Notes: generated by a model from the sequence alone, not told the origin. Shown: positions 23,310-34,945, numbered from the stretch's first letter. The stretch is DNA of 64,000 bases from Pseudomonas sp. RIT-PI-r (GCF_001297015.1 NZ_LIGE01000018.1:248001-312000), one strand, 5' to 3'. Made by a program: numbers and translations.

Positions 23310-23581
23310 GGGTGCGGCTCCTTGATCAATACAGGCATTAAGGAGCCGAAAGTAGGCCGAAGCAGCACCTTCGCTTAAATACTATAAAAGAACATTTTTA
23401 TAGCTTTTAACGCTAAGCGAACAACTTCGGGGCTTGCAGCGGCGTATGCATTTACAGCATCGAAAATATTCTTCGAATGCATTGGATGCGTGTGGGCTGG
23501 AAGCCTTAAATGGCGCTGCTTATCTCTTTAAATACGTTTTTATTTATTACTTATAACTTTTAGTTTGTCGCTAATACCGCT
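23310..23581. promoter_or_regulatory. Divergent atsR / atsB control region
   Basis: This gap has no supported gene. It contains an inverted repeat CTATAAAA/TTTTATAG (23382-23403, 6-base spacer), a TCGAA/TTCGA repeat (23460-23476), and the 12-mer AATGCATTGGAT (23476-23487) shared with the receptor-lysR region. These are candidate CysB and LysR sites. Confidence 0.5.
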
Positions 23582-23663
23582 AAAGATCGCAGCCTTCGGC
23601 AGCTCCTACAGGGGCAACGCAGTCCCATGCAGGAGCTGCCGAAGGGTGCGATCTTTTGATCTT
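23582..23663. repeat. REP doublet, GTAGGAGCTGCCGAAGGC variant
   Basis: Inverted units GATCGCAGCCTTCGGCAGCT and AGGAGCTGCCGAAGGGTGCG lie just ahead of atsB. The promoter-proximal location is unusual among the REPs here. Confidence 0.9.
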
Positions 23664-23701
23664 GACTCGATCTCGATCCACCCCGACAACGGAGGTCACC
23701 C

Positions 23702-25296
23702 ATGGCCCGTCAATCCCTGCTCAGTTTGCCGCTGCCAGCGCCGCCACTGAAAAGCCGAAGCATTTCACCGACCATCAACCAACGTTTGTTGCCATGGCTG
23801 TTGCCCGTCGGCCTGTTCGTTTTGTGGTGGCTGGCAGCGCGCAACGAATGGATGAGCGAACAGATCCTGCCGGCGCCGTCGCTGGTGTGGAACAGCGCCG
23901 TCGAGCTGGCGCAAGGCGAGCTGTGGAGCCATTTGTGGATCAGCCTTCAACGCTTGTTCTGGGGCTTGCTCGCAGGGATTTCCGCCGGTGCGGTGCTCGG
24001 TGCCGCGCTGGGTTTCAGCCGCCGTCTGGAGCGTCTGATTTTCCCGACCTTCGCCGGTCTGGCGCAGGTGCCAACGCTGGCCTGGATTCCGCTGTTCATG
24101 GTGTTTTTCGGCATCGGTGAAGTGTTGAAACTGGTGGTGCTGATCAAAGCCATCGTCGTCCCGGTGACCTTGCACACGCTGGTCGGCGTGCGTGACGCTC
24201 AGCCGAAACTGCGCGAAGCCGCTGCCGTGTTGCGCCTGCCACCGCGCCTGCTGATCCGTCGATTGGTGCTGCCCGCCGCCCTGCCCGCGTTCATGGCCGG
24301 CGTGCGTCTGGCGCTGGCTGCGGGCTGGACATCGTTGCTCGCAGTCGAGTTGCTCGCCTCCAGCGAAGGCATCGGTTACCTGATGGTCTGGGCGCGCCAG
24401 CTGTTCATGCTCGACATCGTTTTCGTCTGCATCGTAGTGATCGGTTTGATCGGCGTGGCGATGGATCGCGGCATCGGTCTGCTGGATAAAAAACTGGTGC
24501 ACTGGCCGCACCCAGCCACCGCGGAAATTCGTCGCGGCCCGCGTTATGAAGGCTGGCAGCGTCTGCAACCGTGGCTGCTGCCGTTGGGGTTGCTCGCGTT
24601 GTGGCAGTTGGCGAACGATCAACAGTGGGTCGATCCGAATATTCTGGTGAGCCCGCTGGCCGTGCTGATTACGGCGTGGGACGGACTGCTCGACGGCTCG
24701 CTAATCAGTGGCATGGCCCTCAGCTTGGGTCGCACCCTCGGCGGTTTGTTGCTGGGCGGCGGACTCGGTTTGGCCCTCGGCTTGCTCCTGGGGCTGTCCC
24801 GCACCAGCGAACGTGTGCTCGGCCCGACCCTCGCCGCGCTGCGTCAGATCGCGATTTTCGCCTGGGTTCCACTGCTCACCGCATGGTTCGGTTTGGGTGA
24901 ATTGGCGAAGTGGGTGTTCGTCGCCCTCGCCGCATTCTTTCCGCTGTTTATCGCCACGCAACGCAGCGTCGCCAACCTTTCGCCGCAACTCAACGAAGCC
25001 GCACAAGTGCTGCGCCTGAGCCTCGGCCAACGCCTGCGCAGACTGGTGCTGCCCGGTGCCGCGCCGGGGATTTTCGCCGGTCTGCGCCTGAGCCTGATCT
25101 ACGCCTGGCTCGGCACCATCGGCGCCGAATATTTCATGCCGTCCAACGGCGGCATCGGCAGCCAGATGATCGGCGCGCAACAACTGCTGCGCATGGATCT
25201 GATCATGGCTTGCATGCTCTTCGTCGGCCTCACCGGCGCCCTGCTCAACCTTATTGGCCAACGCCTGGAAATTCGCGCGACCCGCTGGAGACACGC

Positions 25297-25300
<4 letters not shown>
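23702..25300 (+). CDS. atsB: AtsB, duplicated (two-domain) ABC permease for sulfate esters
   Basis: The 532-residue inner-membrane protein carries two SsuC-like permease halves in one chain. Each half has about six membrane segments and an EAA loop: KLREAAAVLRLPPRLLIRRL near residue 180 and LNEAAQVLRLSLGQRLRRL near residue 445. Each half ends in a similar P-A-x-x-x-F-AG-R-L-x-L motif. Standard family members are half this size and act as dimers, so this is an internal duplication. A GGAGG ribosome site precedes the ATG. It overlaps atsC by four bases (ATGA). It would carry sulfate esters delivered by AtsR. Confidence 0.92.
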
Positions 25301-27737
<2,437 letters not shown>

Positions 27738-27753
27738 TGCTGCCTGAGGTATA

Positions 27754-27822
27754 GCTATCGCGAGCAGGCTCACTCCTACAGTTGGAATGCGTTCCCCTTG
27801 TAGGAGTGAGCCTGCTCGCGAT
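27754..27822. repeat. REP doublet, GTAGGAGTGAGCCTGCTCGCG family
   Basis: Inverted units lie in the gap between convergent atsA and the desaturase gene. Confidence 0.9.
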
Positions 27823-27842
27823 GAGGCCCGTGCAGTCAGCCA

Positions 27843-28916
27843 TCAAGCTTGAGCTGTACGCACCTCTTTACTCACCACCTCATCCCGACGAACAAACCGG
27901 TTCGCCCGCCCAAACGTGCCGAAATCATTAAACCGCACCCCCATCTCCCGCATCACTTTATGCGCCACCGGCACGGTCATCTGGCGGATATAAAACGGCT
28001 CTTTCACCACAAAATGGTGAATCCCGTGGCTGCTGCCAAAGTTGAAGCAGAACGCCTGCAACGGCCACAACCACCATGGGTTCAGCACCTGACACTGCTG
28101 CAGCACATTACCCAACTCGACATCGCCGTAGTAATGCATGTTCGAGCTGATGAAGTGCAGGCAAAAGGTGCGCAACACGTTCGGGCCGATGATCACCACA
28201 GCAGCGATATCGATCACCTGCATCACCGATAACGTGGTCGCCGACCACTCGATCGGCGAACCCAACAGATAGGCGATGCCATTGGCCGCATGAAAACCGA
28301 GAAACACATACCACGCCCCCCAATGCACCAGCGCCAGCGGTGCGTAGACCTTCAGCGAGCGCTTGACGATGCTCAACTTGTGCGCCCAGGTCTTGGCCCG
28401 CAGCATGCGGATGAACGCCGACATCACGTTGTCGCCGACCATCAGCAAGCGCGCAAAACCCCACGGCTCGCCGTTGGTGATCGCGCGTTCTTCCATGTCG
28501 GTTTCAGTGCCGGAAACCTTGTGGTGATTGAGGTGCAGATGCCGACGAATCCACGGGTTGATCGTGCTCGGCCGCGCTAGCCACACCAGGCCCATCATCA
28601 AATTGTGCGGCACGCGCTGCTTGCGGAAATACATGCTGTGGATCAGGTCGTGTTCCAGTTCATGGGTCAGCGAAGCAAAAAAAGCATTGAGCAACAGGCA
28701 CGCCCACCACGCCATATGGCCGGTGATGTACAGCGTCGCCGAGCCGATCATCCCGATCAGGGCAAAGGCCAGAATCCCCGCGCCCAACGCATCCTGATGC
28801 TTGAGAATCGGGTAACGCTCACGCAATTCGACGCCTTTGGCCAGCACCACTTGGCGAATATGCGCTGATCGCTGGGCCGCATTGTGTCGCTGGGGACTTG
28901 CAGAAGTACCGTCCAT
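27843..28916 (-). CDS. Membrane fatty-acid desaturase-family protein
   Basis: The 357-residue integral-membrane di-iron protein has the histidine boxes HELEHD (near residue 85), HLHLNHH (near 127) and GIHHF (near 297), with another His in LHFISSNMHYYGD. Hydrophobic stretches surround these. Desaturases and hydroxylases share this plan, so the exact reaction is unknown. It is divergent from an AraC-type regulator 100 bases away, which is the likely controller. Confidence 0.87.
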   Translation of the reverse strand: MDGTSASPQRHNAAQRSAHIRQVVLAKGVELRERYPILKHQDALGAGILAFALIGMIGSATLYITGHMAWWACLLLNAFFASLTHELEHDLIHSMYFRKQRVPHNLMMGLVWLARPSTINPWIRRHLHLNHHKVSGTETDMEERAITNGEPWGFARLLMVGDNVMSAFIRMLRAKTWAHKLSIVKRSLKVYAPLALVHWGAWYVFLGFHAANGIAYLLGSPIEWSATTLSVMQVIDIAAVVIIGPNVLRTFCLHFISSNMHYYGDVELGNVLQQCQVLNPWWLWPLQAFCFNFGSSHGIHHFVVKEPFYIRQMTVPVAHKVMREMGVRFNDFGTFGRANRFVRRDEVVSKEVRTAQA

Positions 28917-29016
28917 GCTTCCATCCTCGGGTTTATGATGTTCGCATCGTGCCTCGCCAAGGCTTCAATTGCGGTAGCCGAGAACGCCAACCTGTTGACC
29001 GGAAGCGCCAATCAGC

Positions 29017-30021
29017 ATGAAGGAACCGACCTCCCTCGCCAGTTGGACCCGTGCCTTGCGCAAGCAACTCGATGCGCTGGGGCTGGACAGCATTGCCCTG
29101 TGCCAACAGGCCGGGCTCGATCCAGACTTGATGGACGACCCTAACGCGCGCTACCCGCTGTCCGGCACTACACGCCTGTGGGAAATCGCCGTGCAGGTCA
29201 GCGGCGACCCGGCGATCGGGCTGCGCGTGTCACGCTTTGTCAGCCCGACCACCTTCCATGCCCTCGGTTACGCGCTGGTCGCCAGCGGTAGCTTGCGTGA
29301 GGTGTTCGAACGCATCGTGCGTTATCACCCGGTGGTCAGCGATGCGCTGGAGCTGGAACTGAGCCGCAGCGAAGACCGCTATCAATTCCGTCTGAAAATT
29401 CCGTCAGGCAATCCGGCGCCAGCCTTCGAAGCCATCGATGCGTTCACCGCGATCTACGTGCGCACCTGCCGCAATCGCCTCGGCCGCGATTACGCGCCAC
29501 TCGCCGTGTATCTGCGCCGTCCGGAGCCGAGCGATGCGCACCAATGGCACAAAGTCTTCCGCGCCCCGGTGCATTTCGGCTGTGCCGAGGATCGCCTGGA
29601 ATTCGCCCTCGCCGATTTCGACAGCCACCTCGACGACGCCAACCCGGAGCTCGCTGAACATAATGAGGCAGTGCTGAAACGTACGATGGCCCAGCTCAAG
29701 CCGCTGACTTGGGAGCGCAAGGTGCGCGATGCTATTGAAGAACAATTGCCGGAAGGCGAGCCGAGTGCTGAACGGATTGCCCAGGCGTTGCACCTGAGCT
29801 TGCGCAGTTTGCAACGGCATCTGGCGGATGAGGGTTATCGCTTTGATACGTTGCTCAACGAGAGCCGCGAGAACCTCGCGCTGCTGCATCTTCGCGATCC
29901 GCAGTGTTCGTTGAGCGAGGTGAGTTACCTGCTGGGGTTTGCGGATACCAGCAGCTTCAGCCGTGCGTTCAAGCGCTGGACGGGGCTGACGCCGGGGCAG
30001 TTTCGGGATGGCTTGCGCTGA
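29017..30021 (+). CDS. AraC-family regulator with Arabinose_bd-type N-terminal domain
   Basis: The 334-residue protein has an N-terminal sensor domain of the arabinose-operon-like type used by OruR/ArgR-like Pseudomonas regulators (about 20-205, with GLRVSRFVSPTTFHALGYAL). Two HTH motifs follow at the C-terminus (AERIAQALHLSLRSLQRHLADEG and LSEVSYLLGFADTSSFSRAFKRWTG). It is divergent from the desaturase gene, so it probably regulates it in response to a lipid signal. The site GGAAG precedes the ATG. Confidence 0.9.
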   Translation: MKEPTSLASWTRALRKQLDALGLDSIALCQQAGLDPDLMDDPNARYPLSGTTRLWEIAVQVSGDPAIGLRVSRFVSPTTFHALGYALVASGSLREVFERIVRYHPVVSDALELELSRSEDRYQFRLKIPSGNPAPAFEAIDAFTAIYVRTCRNRLGRDYAPLAVYLRRPEPSDAHQWHKVFRAPVHFGCAEDRLEFALADFDSHLDDANPELAEHNEAVLKRTMAQLKPLTWERKVRDAIEEQLPEGEPSAERIAQALHLSLRSLQRHLADEGYRFDTLLNESRENLALLHLRDPQCSLSEVSYLLGFADTSSFSRAFKRWTGLTPGQFRDGLR

Positions 30022-30059
30022 TGCTCAGCTAACGAGAACTGTTCAGCTGATAGATTGGC

Positions 30060-30305
30060 TTAGCGATGGAAGTTTTCCTTTTTCAGCGTATCGAGCGTCG
30101 GACGGGACGGTCGAGAAACCGCAGCGAGTTCATAGCCCAAACCATTCAGTATTGCCTCCACCTTTCGCAAGCCAATCTCAGAAACGGTGTTGTTTTCGAT
30201 ACCAGAAATTGTCGCGCGGCTCATGCCGTACTGTTGGGCTAACATTTGCTGAGAAAGTCCCTTAGCCTTACGGAGCTCTCTAATCAACTTACCTATTTTT
30301 TCCAT
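30060..30305 (-). CDS. XRE/HipB-like HTH regulator
   Basis: The short protein (81 residues from the ATG at 30305; five more codons are open to 30320) is one HTH_3 domain: IGKLIRELRKAKGLSQQMLAQQYGMSRATISGIENNTVSEIGLRKV. It resembles HipB-type antitoxins. No toxin gene lies next to it on either side, and it stops well before the downstream gene. An inverted repeat of 10-bp arms lies 46 bases upstream and looks like its own operator. The local sequence is more A/T-rich than its neighbours, suggesting transfer. Confidence 0.82.
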   Translation of the reverse strand: MEKIGKLIRELRKAKGLSQQMLAQQYGMSRATISGIENNTVSEIGLRKVEAILNGLGYELAAVSRPSRPTLDTLKKENFHR

Positions 30306-30350
30306 TGTGGATGCCTGCATTACTTACGATGCATTTTAGAAAAATCAGCA

Positions 30351-30376
30351 AATATGCATTCTATTTAATGCATATT
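30351..30376. promoter_or_regulatory. Operator-like inverted repeat AATATGCATT-N6-AATGCATATT
   Basis: Perfect 10-bp arms with a 6-bp spacer lie upstream of the XRE gene. Another ATGCATT occurs nearby at 30329-30335. Confidence 0.75.
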
Positions 30377-30390
30377 TTTTGCAAGCCAAT

Positions 30391-31809
30391 TTAAATCTGA
30401 TTAGCCTCTCTATTTAAGCACCACTTGCTCACCACAAACCCTAGCTCAAAAACGGTGCCGTCAGCATCACTGCCGACCCGCACCTGTCCCCCATGCAACT
30501 GCATGATCGACTGCACAATCGCCAACCCCAACCCGCCCGAATCTCCCGGCTCTGCCCGTGATGGATCGACGCGGTAGAAGCGGTCGAACAGTTTGCCCAG
30601 ATGCTCCGGCGCAATCGCCTGGCCATGGTTGTGCACTTGTAACCAGCACCAGCCCGACTCGTCACGGCGACGCAGGCTGATCACGGTTCCGGAGTCAGCA
30701 TGACGCACAGCATTAGCCAGTAGATTGCCAAGCGCCCGTTGCAGCAGTTGCTGATCGGCAAGCAGTTCGCCGTGCAGTTGGTTGTCCAGCCGCAGATCTC
30801 GGTCATCCGCCAAGGCTTCAAAGTAATCACACAGTTCACTACCAACGCTGTGCAAAACCAGTGTCTGCAGATTGAGCGCTCGCTCGGCCTGCTCGGCGCG
30901 GGCGAGGAACATCAGGTTCTCCGCCATGCGTTTGAGCCGTTCGAACTCTTCCATGTTCGAGGCCAGCACCTCCTGATATTCCGCCGTGCTGCGCGGATGA
31001 TTCAGCGCTTGCCCGTTGCTGGCGAGCAAGGTGTGCAACGGCGTGCGAATTTCATGGGCGAGGTCGGCGGAGAACTGCGACAGCCGCTGCACGCTGTCGT
31101 CCAGCCGCGCGAGCATGCCGTTGAGCGCCTGTACCGGTTCAAGCAGTTCAGCGGGCGTGCCATGGTCGGGCAACCGTTGATCGAGGCTGCGCAGATCGAT
31201 GCCGCGCACCGCTTCGCTCAACTGACGTAGCGGTTGCAGGCCCCTTCGCAGTAGCAGTAGACCCAAGGCAAAAGCCAGTAACGCACCGATCCCAACGGAC
31301 AAGTACAAGCGCATGCGATAACTGCCGAGCATTGACTCGCGCTCGCTCAGCACCTTGCCGGCGATGATCGTCAGCGGTTCACCGTTCGGCCCTTGCGCCT
31401 CACCGGATAACAGCGCCAGCTCGGCACCGTCCGGCGCTTGCCAGGTCAGCACGTCGCGGCGCTGCGGCGTTTGCTCGCGGGGGATCGCGTTGAGGGTTGG
31501 CAGATCGCGCTGACGCGGGTTGATGGCGATCACGCTGGAACCGTCGGCGCGGCGCACCAGCAACAGGCTGTCGAGGTTGCCGAGCATGTTCTGATACAAC
31601 CGCGGCCGCGCCTGCAAAGCGTCGAGGCTGTCGCTGTCGGCAAGCAAGGCGCGTACCTGCTCCAGTCGACCGAGCAACGCGAGGTCGTCGCGGTAGGCGA
31701 TTTCTGCGGCCAGCGACCGATAGAGAAACACACCAATCGCACTCAACACCAAAGCGCAGACCAATGCGAACGCCAGCGCCAGGCGCCAGGCGATCGACCT
31801 AGAGCGCAT
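30391..31809 (-). CDS. Heavy-metal/oxidant-type sensor histidine kinase
   Basis: The 472-residue protein has two membrane segments (about 10-30 and 165-185) around a periplasmic domain, then HAMP, HisKA ([17 protein letters not shown], phospho-acceptor His) and HATPase ([25 protein letters not shown]). The plan is that of CusS/CopS/HprS kinases. Its start overlaps the response-regulator end by 11 bases, so they form one unit. The divergent HbpS-like and HIUase genes suggest an HprS-like role in sensing oxidants or copper. Confidence 0.9.
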   Translation of the reverse strand: MRSRSIAWRLALAFALVCALVLSAIGVFLYRSLAAEIAYRDDLALLGRLEQVRALLADSDSLDALQARPRLYQNMLGNLDSLLLVRRADGSSVIAINPRQRDLPTLNAIPREQTPQRRDVLTWQAPDGAELALLSGEAQGPNGEPLTIIAGKVLSERESMLGSYRMRLYLSVGIGALLAFALGLLLLRRGLQPLRQLSEAVRGIDLRSLDQRLPDHGTPAELLEPVQALNGMLARLDDSVQRLSQFSADLAHEIRTPLHTLLASNGQALNHPRSTAEYQEVLASNMEEFERLKRMAENLMFLARAEQAERALNLQTLVLHSVGSELCDYFEALADDRDLRLDNQLHGELLADQQLLQRALGNLLANAVRHADSGTVISLRRRDESGWCWLQVHNHGQAIAPEHLGKLFDRFYRVDPSRAEPGDSGGLGLAIVQSIMQLHGGQVRVGSDADGTVFELGFVVSKWCLNREANQI

Positions 31810-32479
31810 CGTCAGGGGCTTCCAGTTGATAACCGACGCCGCGCACGGTGTGAATCAGTTTCGGCATGTACGGATCATCGACTTTCGAGCGCAGGCGCCG
31901 CACCGCGACTTCAACCATGTTGGTGTCGCTGTCGAAATTCAGGTTCCATACCTGCGAGGCAATCAGCGTGCGCGACAGCACTTCGCCCTGGCGACTGGCG
32001 AGCAATTGCAGCAGGGCGAATTCCTTGTTGGTCAGGGCGATGCGCTGGCCGCCGCGACTGACGCGGCGGCGCAGCACGTCGATTTCCAGATCGGCGATGC
32101 TGTACGACTCGGCTTCGCGCATCGGCCCGCGCCGCAGCAAGGTGCGCACCCGCGCGAGCAGTTCGGCGAAGGCGAAGGGTTTGAGCAAGTAATCGTCGGC
32201 GCCCAGTTCGAGCCCGCGCACGCGGTCTTCGATGGCGTCCTTGGCGGTGAGGAACAACACCGGCGTGGCGCCGCGCTGGCGAATCAGCTGCAGCAATTGC
32301 CAGCCGTTGAGGCCGGGGAGCATCACGTCGAGGATGATCAGGTCATATTCCTGCTGCTCGATAAAGTAACGACCATCGAGACCATTGAGCGCCACGTCCA
32401 CGGCAAAACCCGACTCGCCCAGGCCCTTGGCGAGGAAATTCGCGGTTTTGGCTTCATCTTCTACGACCAGCAAACGCAT
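31799..32479 (-). CDS. OmpR-family response regulator, HprR/CusR-like
   Basis: The 226-residue regulator has the acidic pocket (VVEDE), the phospho-acceptor Asp in IILDVMLPG, the Lys in LLKPFAF, and a C-terminal winged helix ending [21 protein letters not shown] and [13 protein letters not shown], the signature of heavy-metal-type regulators. Its promoter region contains ATTACAAACTTGTAAT, close to the HprR/CusR box known in E. coli, which supports autoregulation and control of the divergent pair. Confidence 0.92.
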   Translation of the reverse strand: MRLLVVEDEAKTANFLAKGLGESGFAVDVALNGLDGRYFIEQQEYDLIILDVMLPGLNGWQLLQLIRQRGATPVLFLTAKDAIEDRVRGLELGADDYLLKPFAFAELLARVRTLLRRGPMREAESYSIADLEIDVLRRRVSRGGQRIALTNKEFALLQLLASRQGEVLSRTLIASQVWNLNFDSDTNMVEVAVRRLRSKVDDPYMPKLIHTVRGVGYQLEAPDDAL

Positions 32480-32533
32480 GGCACACCTCGATTATTCAGA
32501 CACACAGGCTAGGCGTCTTCGGCGGCGTTGCCC

Positions 32534-32549
32534 ATTACAAACTTGTAAT
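32534..32549. promoter_or_regulatory. HprR/CusR-type palindrome ATTACAAACTTGTAAT
   Basis: Seven-base arms ATTACAA/TTGTAAT around AC. It lies between the divergent regulator gene and the HbpS-like/HIUase operon and closely resembles the E. coli site CATTACAAAATTGTAATG as I recall it. Confidence 0.75.
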
Positions 32550-32615
32550 CAGACTGACGAGGTTCTGACGAGGACCGGCGATTAAGGTGAGGACCTTCGC
32601 TTTTGGAGCCTGTCC

Positions 32616-33101
32616 ATGACCGTCAAATTCCTCGTTGCAAGCCTGATGATCGGCCTCAGTGGCGTCGCTGCCGCCAGTCCTGAGCTACCGCGCCACGCTG
32701 ATCTCGACCTGAAAACCGCACGCCTGCTCGCCGACACGGCAATGACCAACTGCACCGGCACGGTGTCGGTGCTCGATCGGGGCGGCAATCTGCTAGTGAC
32801 CCTGCGCGGCGACGGTGTCGGCCCGCACAACACCGCCGCCAGCCAGCGCAAGGCTTACACCGCACTGTCGACCAAAACTGCCACCCGGCTGTTCGCCGAA
32901 CGTGCCCGCAGCAACCCGGAAACCGCCAATCTCAATACCCTCGACGAGTTGCTGCTGCTTGGTGGGGGCATCCCTTTGTTCGCCGCTGATGAACTGGTCG
33001 GTGCGATGGGCGTGGCCGGTTCCGGCGGCGGCGAGCAAGACGAAAACTGTGCGATCAAGGCTGCCGAGAAAACCGGTCTGGCCACTACCCGTTCCCAATA
33101 A
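32616..33101 (+). CDS. GlcG/HbpS-family (DUF336) periplasmic protein
   Basis: The 161-residue protein has a signal peptide (MTVKFLVASLMIGLSGVAAAS) and a GlcG/HbpS domain with CTGTVSVLDRGGNLLVTLRGDGVGPHNTAASQRKAYTAL and a Gly-rich end (LLLLGGGIPLF ... GAMGVAGSGGGEQDE). Relatives bind haem or cobalamin. The gene starts with a GGAG site and is followed after 12 bases by the HIUase gene. A joint role in handling oxidised or haem-related compounds is inferred from the neighbours. Confidence 0.85.
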   Translation: MTVKFLVASLMIGLSGVAAASPELPRHADLDLKTARLLADTAMTNCTGTVSVLDRGGNLLVTLRGDGVGPHNTAASQRKAYTALSTKTATRLFAERARSNPETANLNTLDELLLLGGGIPLFAADELVGAMGVAGSGGGEQDENCAIKAAEKTGLATTRSQ

Positions 33102-33113
33102 GGAGATTCATCC

Positions 33114-33524
33114 ATGAGCACTTTGCGCATGTCTTTCGCCGCGCTTGGCCTGAGCGCTTTTTCCAGCCTGGCTCTGGCTGCCGGCAATCCGCTGAGCGTG
33201 CACGTCCTCAACCTGGAAAACGGCCTGCCGTCGCCGGGCATCAACGTGACCCTGGAAAAACACGTCGGCCAGAACTGGCAGCCGCTGGCCCAAGGCACCA
33301 CCAATGAACAGGGGCGAATTGCCGAGCTGTTCCCGGCCAAACAGCCTTTTGAAGCGGGTGAATACCGCGTGGTGTTCAAGACCGGCGAGTACTACAAGAA
33401 GATCAAGCACGACACGTTCTTCCCGGAAATCCCGGTGATTTTTGAAGTGAAGCAGACCGATCAGCACTACCACATCCCGCTGCTGCTCAGCCCTTACGGC
33501 TTCTCGACCTATCGCGGCTCCTGA
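33114..33524 (+). CDS. hiuH: Periplasmic transthyretin-like 5-hydroxyisourate hydrolase
   Basis: The 136-residue protein has a signal peptide ending ALALAAGN and the HIUase fold. The active-site motifs are VHVLNLENG (His), QGRI (Arg), and the C-terminal HYHIPLLLSPYGFSTYRGS. In E. coli a periplasmic HIUase gene lies next to the hprRS two-component system. Here it shares an operon with the HbpS-like gene and faces the HprR-like regulator. The mature protein has no Cys or Met, which would suit an oxidising periplasm. Confidence 0.92.
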   Translation: MSTLRMSFAALGLSAFSSLALAAGNPLSVHVLNLENGLPSPGINVTLEKHVGQNWQPLAQGTTNEQGRIAELFPAKQPFEAGEYRVVFKTGEYYKKIKHDTFFPEIPVIFEVKQTDQHYHIPLLLSPYGFSTYRGS

Positions 33525-33541
33525 TCCCGCACAAATCCCCT

Positions 33542-33629
33542 GTAGGAGTGAGCCTGCTCGCGATAGCAATCTGTCAGTTGATCAATCTGTGACTGACAGA
33601 CCGCTATCGCGAGCAGGCTCACTCCTACA
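33542..33629. repeat. REP doublet, GTAGGAGTGAGCCTGCTCGCG family
   Basis: Inverted units with a 38-base spacer lie between the convergent hiuH and Crp-type genes. Confidence 0.9.
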
Positions 33630-33647
33630 ATGGTTCGGTGTTAGATC

Positions 33648-34325
33648 CTAGATCGTGGCCAGGGCGCGCAACCGCGCAGCATCAATGATTTCGATCTCGC
33701 CATAGCCAAGCCCGATAATCCCCTGCCCCTGCAAATCCTTGAGGATCTGGTTAGTGGTCTGCCGCGACAGCGACAGCATCGACGCCAACTGCTCCTGCGG
33801 CAGTTGCAGTACACGACGCGGCGAGTCGAGTTCGCCGTAGCCTTCGGCAATCATCAGCAAGCGATGAGCCAGACGTGCCGGGGCCGGCAGCAGGCTCAGT
33901 TGTTCGAGGTTGATGAAGGCCAGGCGCAGTTTGTGGCTCATCAGCAGTGCCAGATGCCGCCAGTACACGGGGTTCTCATCGAGCAGTTTCAGCAGCGTCG
34001 CCTGCGGAATATTCAGCAACGTGCACGGCCCCACAGCGTAGGCGTCATGGGTACGTGGCTGACCATCGAACAGGCAGATTTCGCCGAACCAGTGCGGCGC
34101 TTCTACCAGACTCAACAAAGCTTCCTTGCCCTGCTCACTCACCGCGCCGATCCGCACGACGCCATCGAGCACCGCGTACAAGCCGCACGGCGCATCGCCG
34201 CGCTGGAACAAGCGCTGCCCCGCCGTCAGCCGCCGCTCCCGGGCCGCCGCCAGCAAGCTATCCTGAAAGGACGCCGGCAGATGACTGAACCACTGGCCGC
34301 TCATCAACCGTGAACGAATTTGCAT
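33648..34325 (-). CDS. Crp/Fnr-family transcription regulator
   Basis: I start this at the ATG at 34325, which has AGGAG upstream; a longer frame to 34481 covers the divergent gene's leader. The 225-residue protein has a cNMP-binding-type barrel (GLYAVLDGVVRIG ... GEICLFDGQPRTHDA) and a C-terminal HTH_Crp (LPQEQLASMLSLSRQTTNQILKDLQGQGII). No Fnr-type Cys cluster is seen, so it is a Crp-like rather than an Fe-S sensor. It is divergent from the Mpo1-like gene 84 bases away. Confidence 0.9.
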   Translation of the reverse strand: MQIRSRLMSGQWFSHLPASFQDSLLAAARERRLTAGQRLFQRGDAPCGLYAVLDGVVRIGAVSEQGKEALLSLVEAPHWFGEICLFDGQPRTHDAYAVGPCTLLNIPQATLLKLLDENPVYWRHLALLMSHKLRLAFINLEQLSLLPAPARLAHRLLMIAEGYGELDSPRRVLQLPQEQLASMLSLSRQTTNQILKDLQGQGIIGLGYGEIEIIDAARLRALATI

Positions 34326-34409
34326 AAACACTCCTGGATTGTCGCCTGCCTGACAGAGCGAACCCTGATCCCGAGGGATGATGCGATCAACCCTACCGGA
34401 GGAACAACA

Positions 34410-34937
34410 ATGAAAAGCCTCGTCGACCACCTCAGTCAATACGCCGCCTACCACCGCGATCCGCGCAACATCGCCAGCCACTTTATCGGCATTCCGCTGA
34501 TTGTGGTGGCGGTGGCGGTTTTGTTGTCGCGGCCGGAATGGTCGCTGGGCGGCTTGTGGATATCTCCAGCCGTTGTCGTGGCGCTGGCTTCGGCGTGTTT
34601 TTATCTGCGGCTGGAAGTGAAGCTCGGGGTATTGATGACGGTGCTGATGGGTTTATCCGTGTGGGCCGGGCATGTGCTGGCGCAGCAAAGCACCATGGTC
34701 TGGTTGAGCAGCGGCCTGGCGATGTTTGTGATCGGCTGGGTGATCCAGTTTGTCGGGCATCACTATGAAGGGCGCAAACCGGCGTTTGTCGATGATGTAT
34801 CGGGGCTGATCGTCGGGCCGTTGTTTGTGGTGGCCGAGTTGGCGTTCATGCTCGGGATGCGGCATGAATTGAAAGAGCAGATCGAGGCGCGGGCGGGGGT
34901 GGTGCGGGTTAATCCGAACAAAAAAGCGGCGGCTTAG
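34410..34937 (+). CDS. Mpo1-like (DUF962, YGL010w) membrane protein
   Basis: The 175-residue protein has four hydrophobic segments and the family motifs HRDPRNIASHFIGIP near residue 15 and VGHHYEGRKPAFVDD near residue 118, whose His residues bind iron in Mpo1, a dioxygenase that acts on 2-hydroxy fatty acids. A GGAGG site precedes the ATG. It is divergent from the Crp-like regulator. A hairpin overlaps the stop codon. Confidence 0.88.
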   Translation: MKSLVDHLSQYAAYHRDPRNIASHFIGIPLIVVAVAVLLSRPEWSLGGLWISPAVVVALASACFYLRLEVKLGVLMTVLMGLSVWAGHVLAQQSTMVWLSSGLAMFVIGWVIQFVGHHYEGRKPAFVDDVSGLIVGPLFVVAELAFMLGMRHELKEQIEARAGVVRVNPNKKAAA

Positions 34938-34945
34938 GCCGCTTT
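34923..34945 (+). terminator. Hairpin AAAGCGGC/GCCGCTTT spanning the Mpo1-like stop
   Basis: Eight-base arms with a 7-base loop containing the TAG stop. The T-run is short, so it may be a weak terminator. Confidence 0.5.

Noticed and set aside
30060..30305. Toxin-antitoxin pair with the XRE gene
   Set aside because: No HipA, RelE or similar toxin frame is found on either side.
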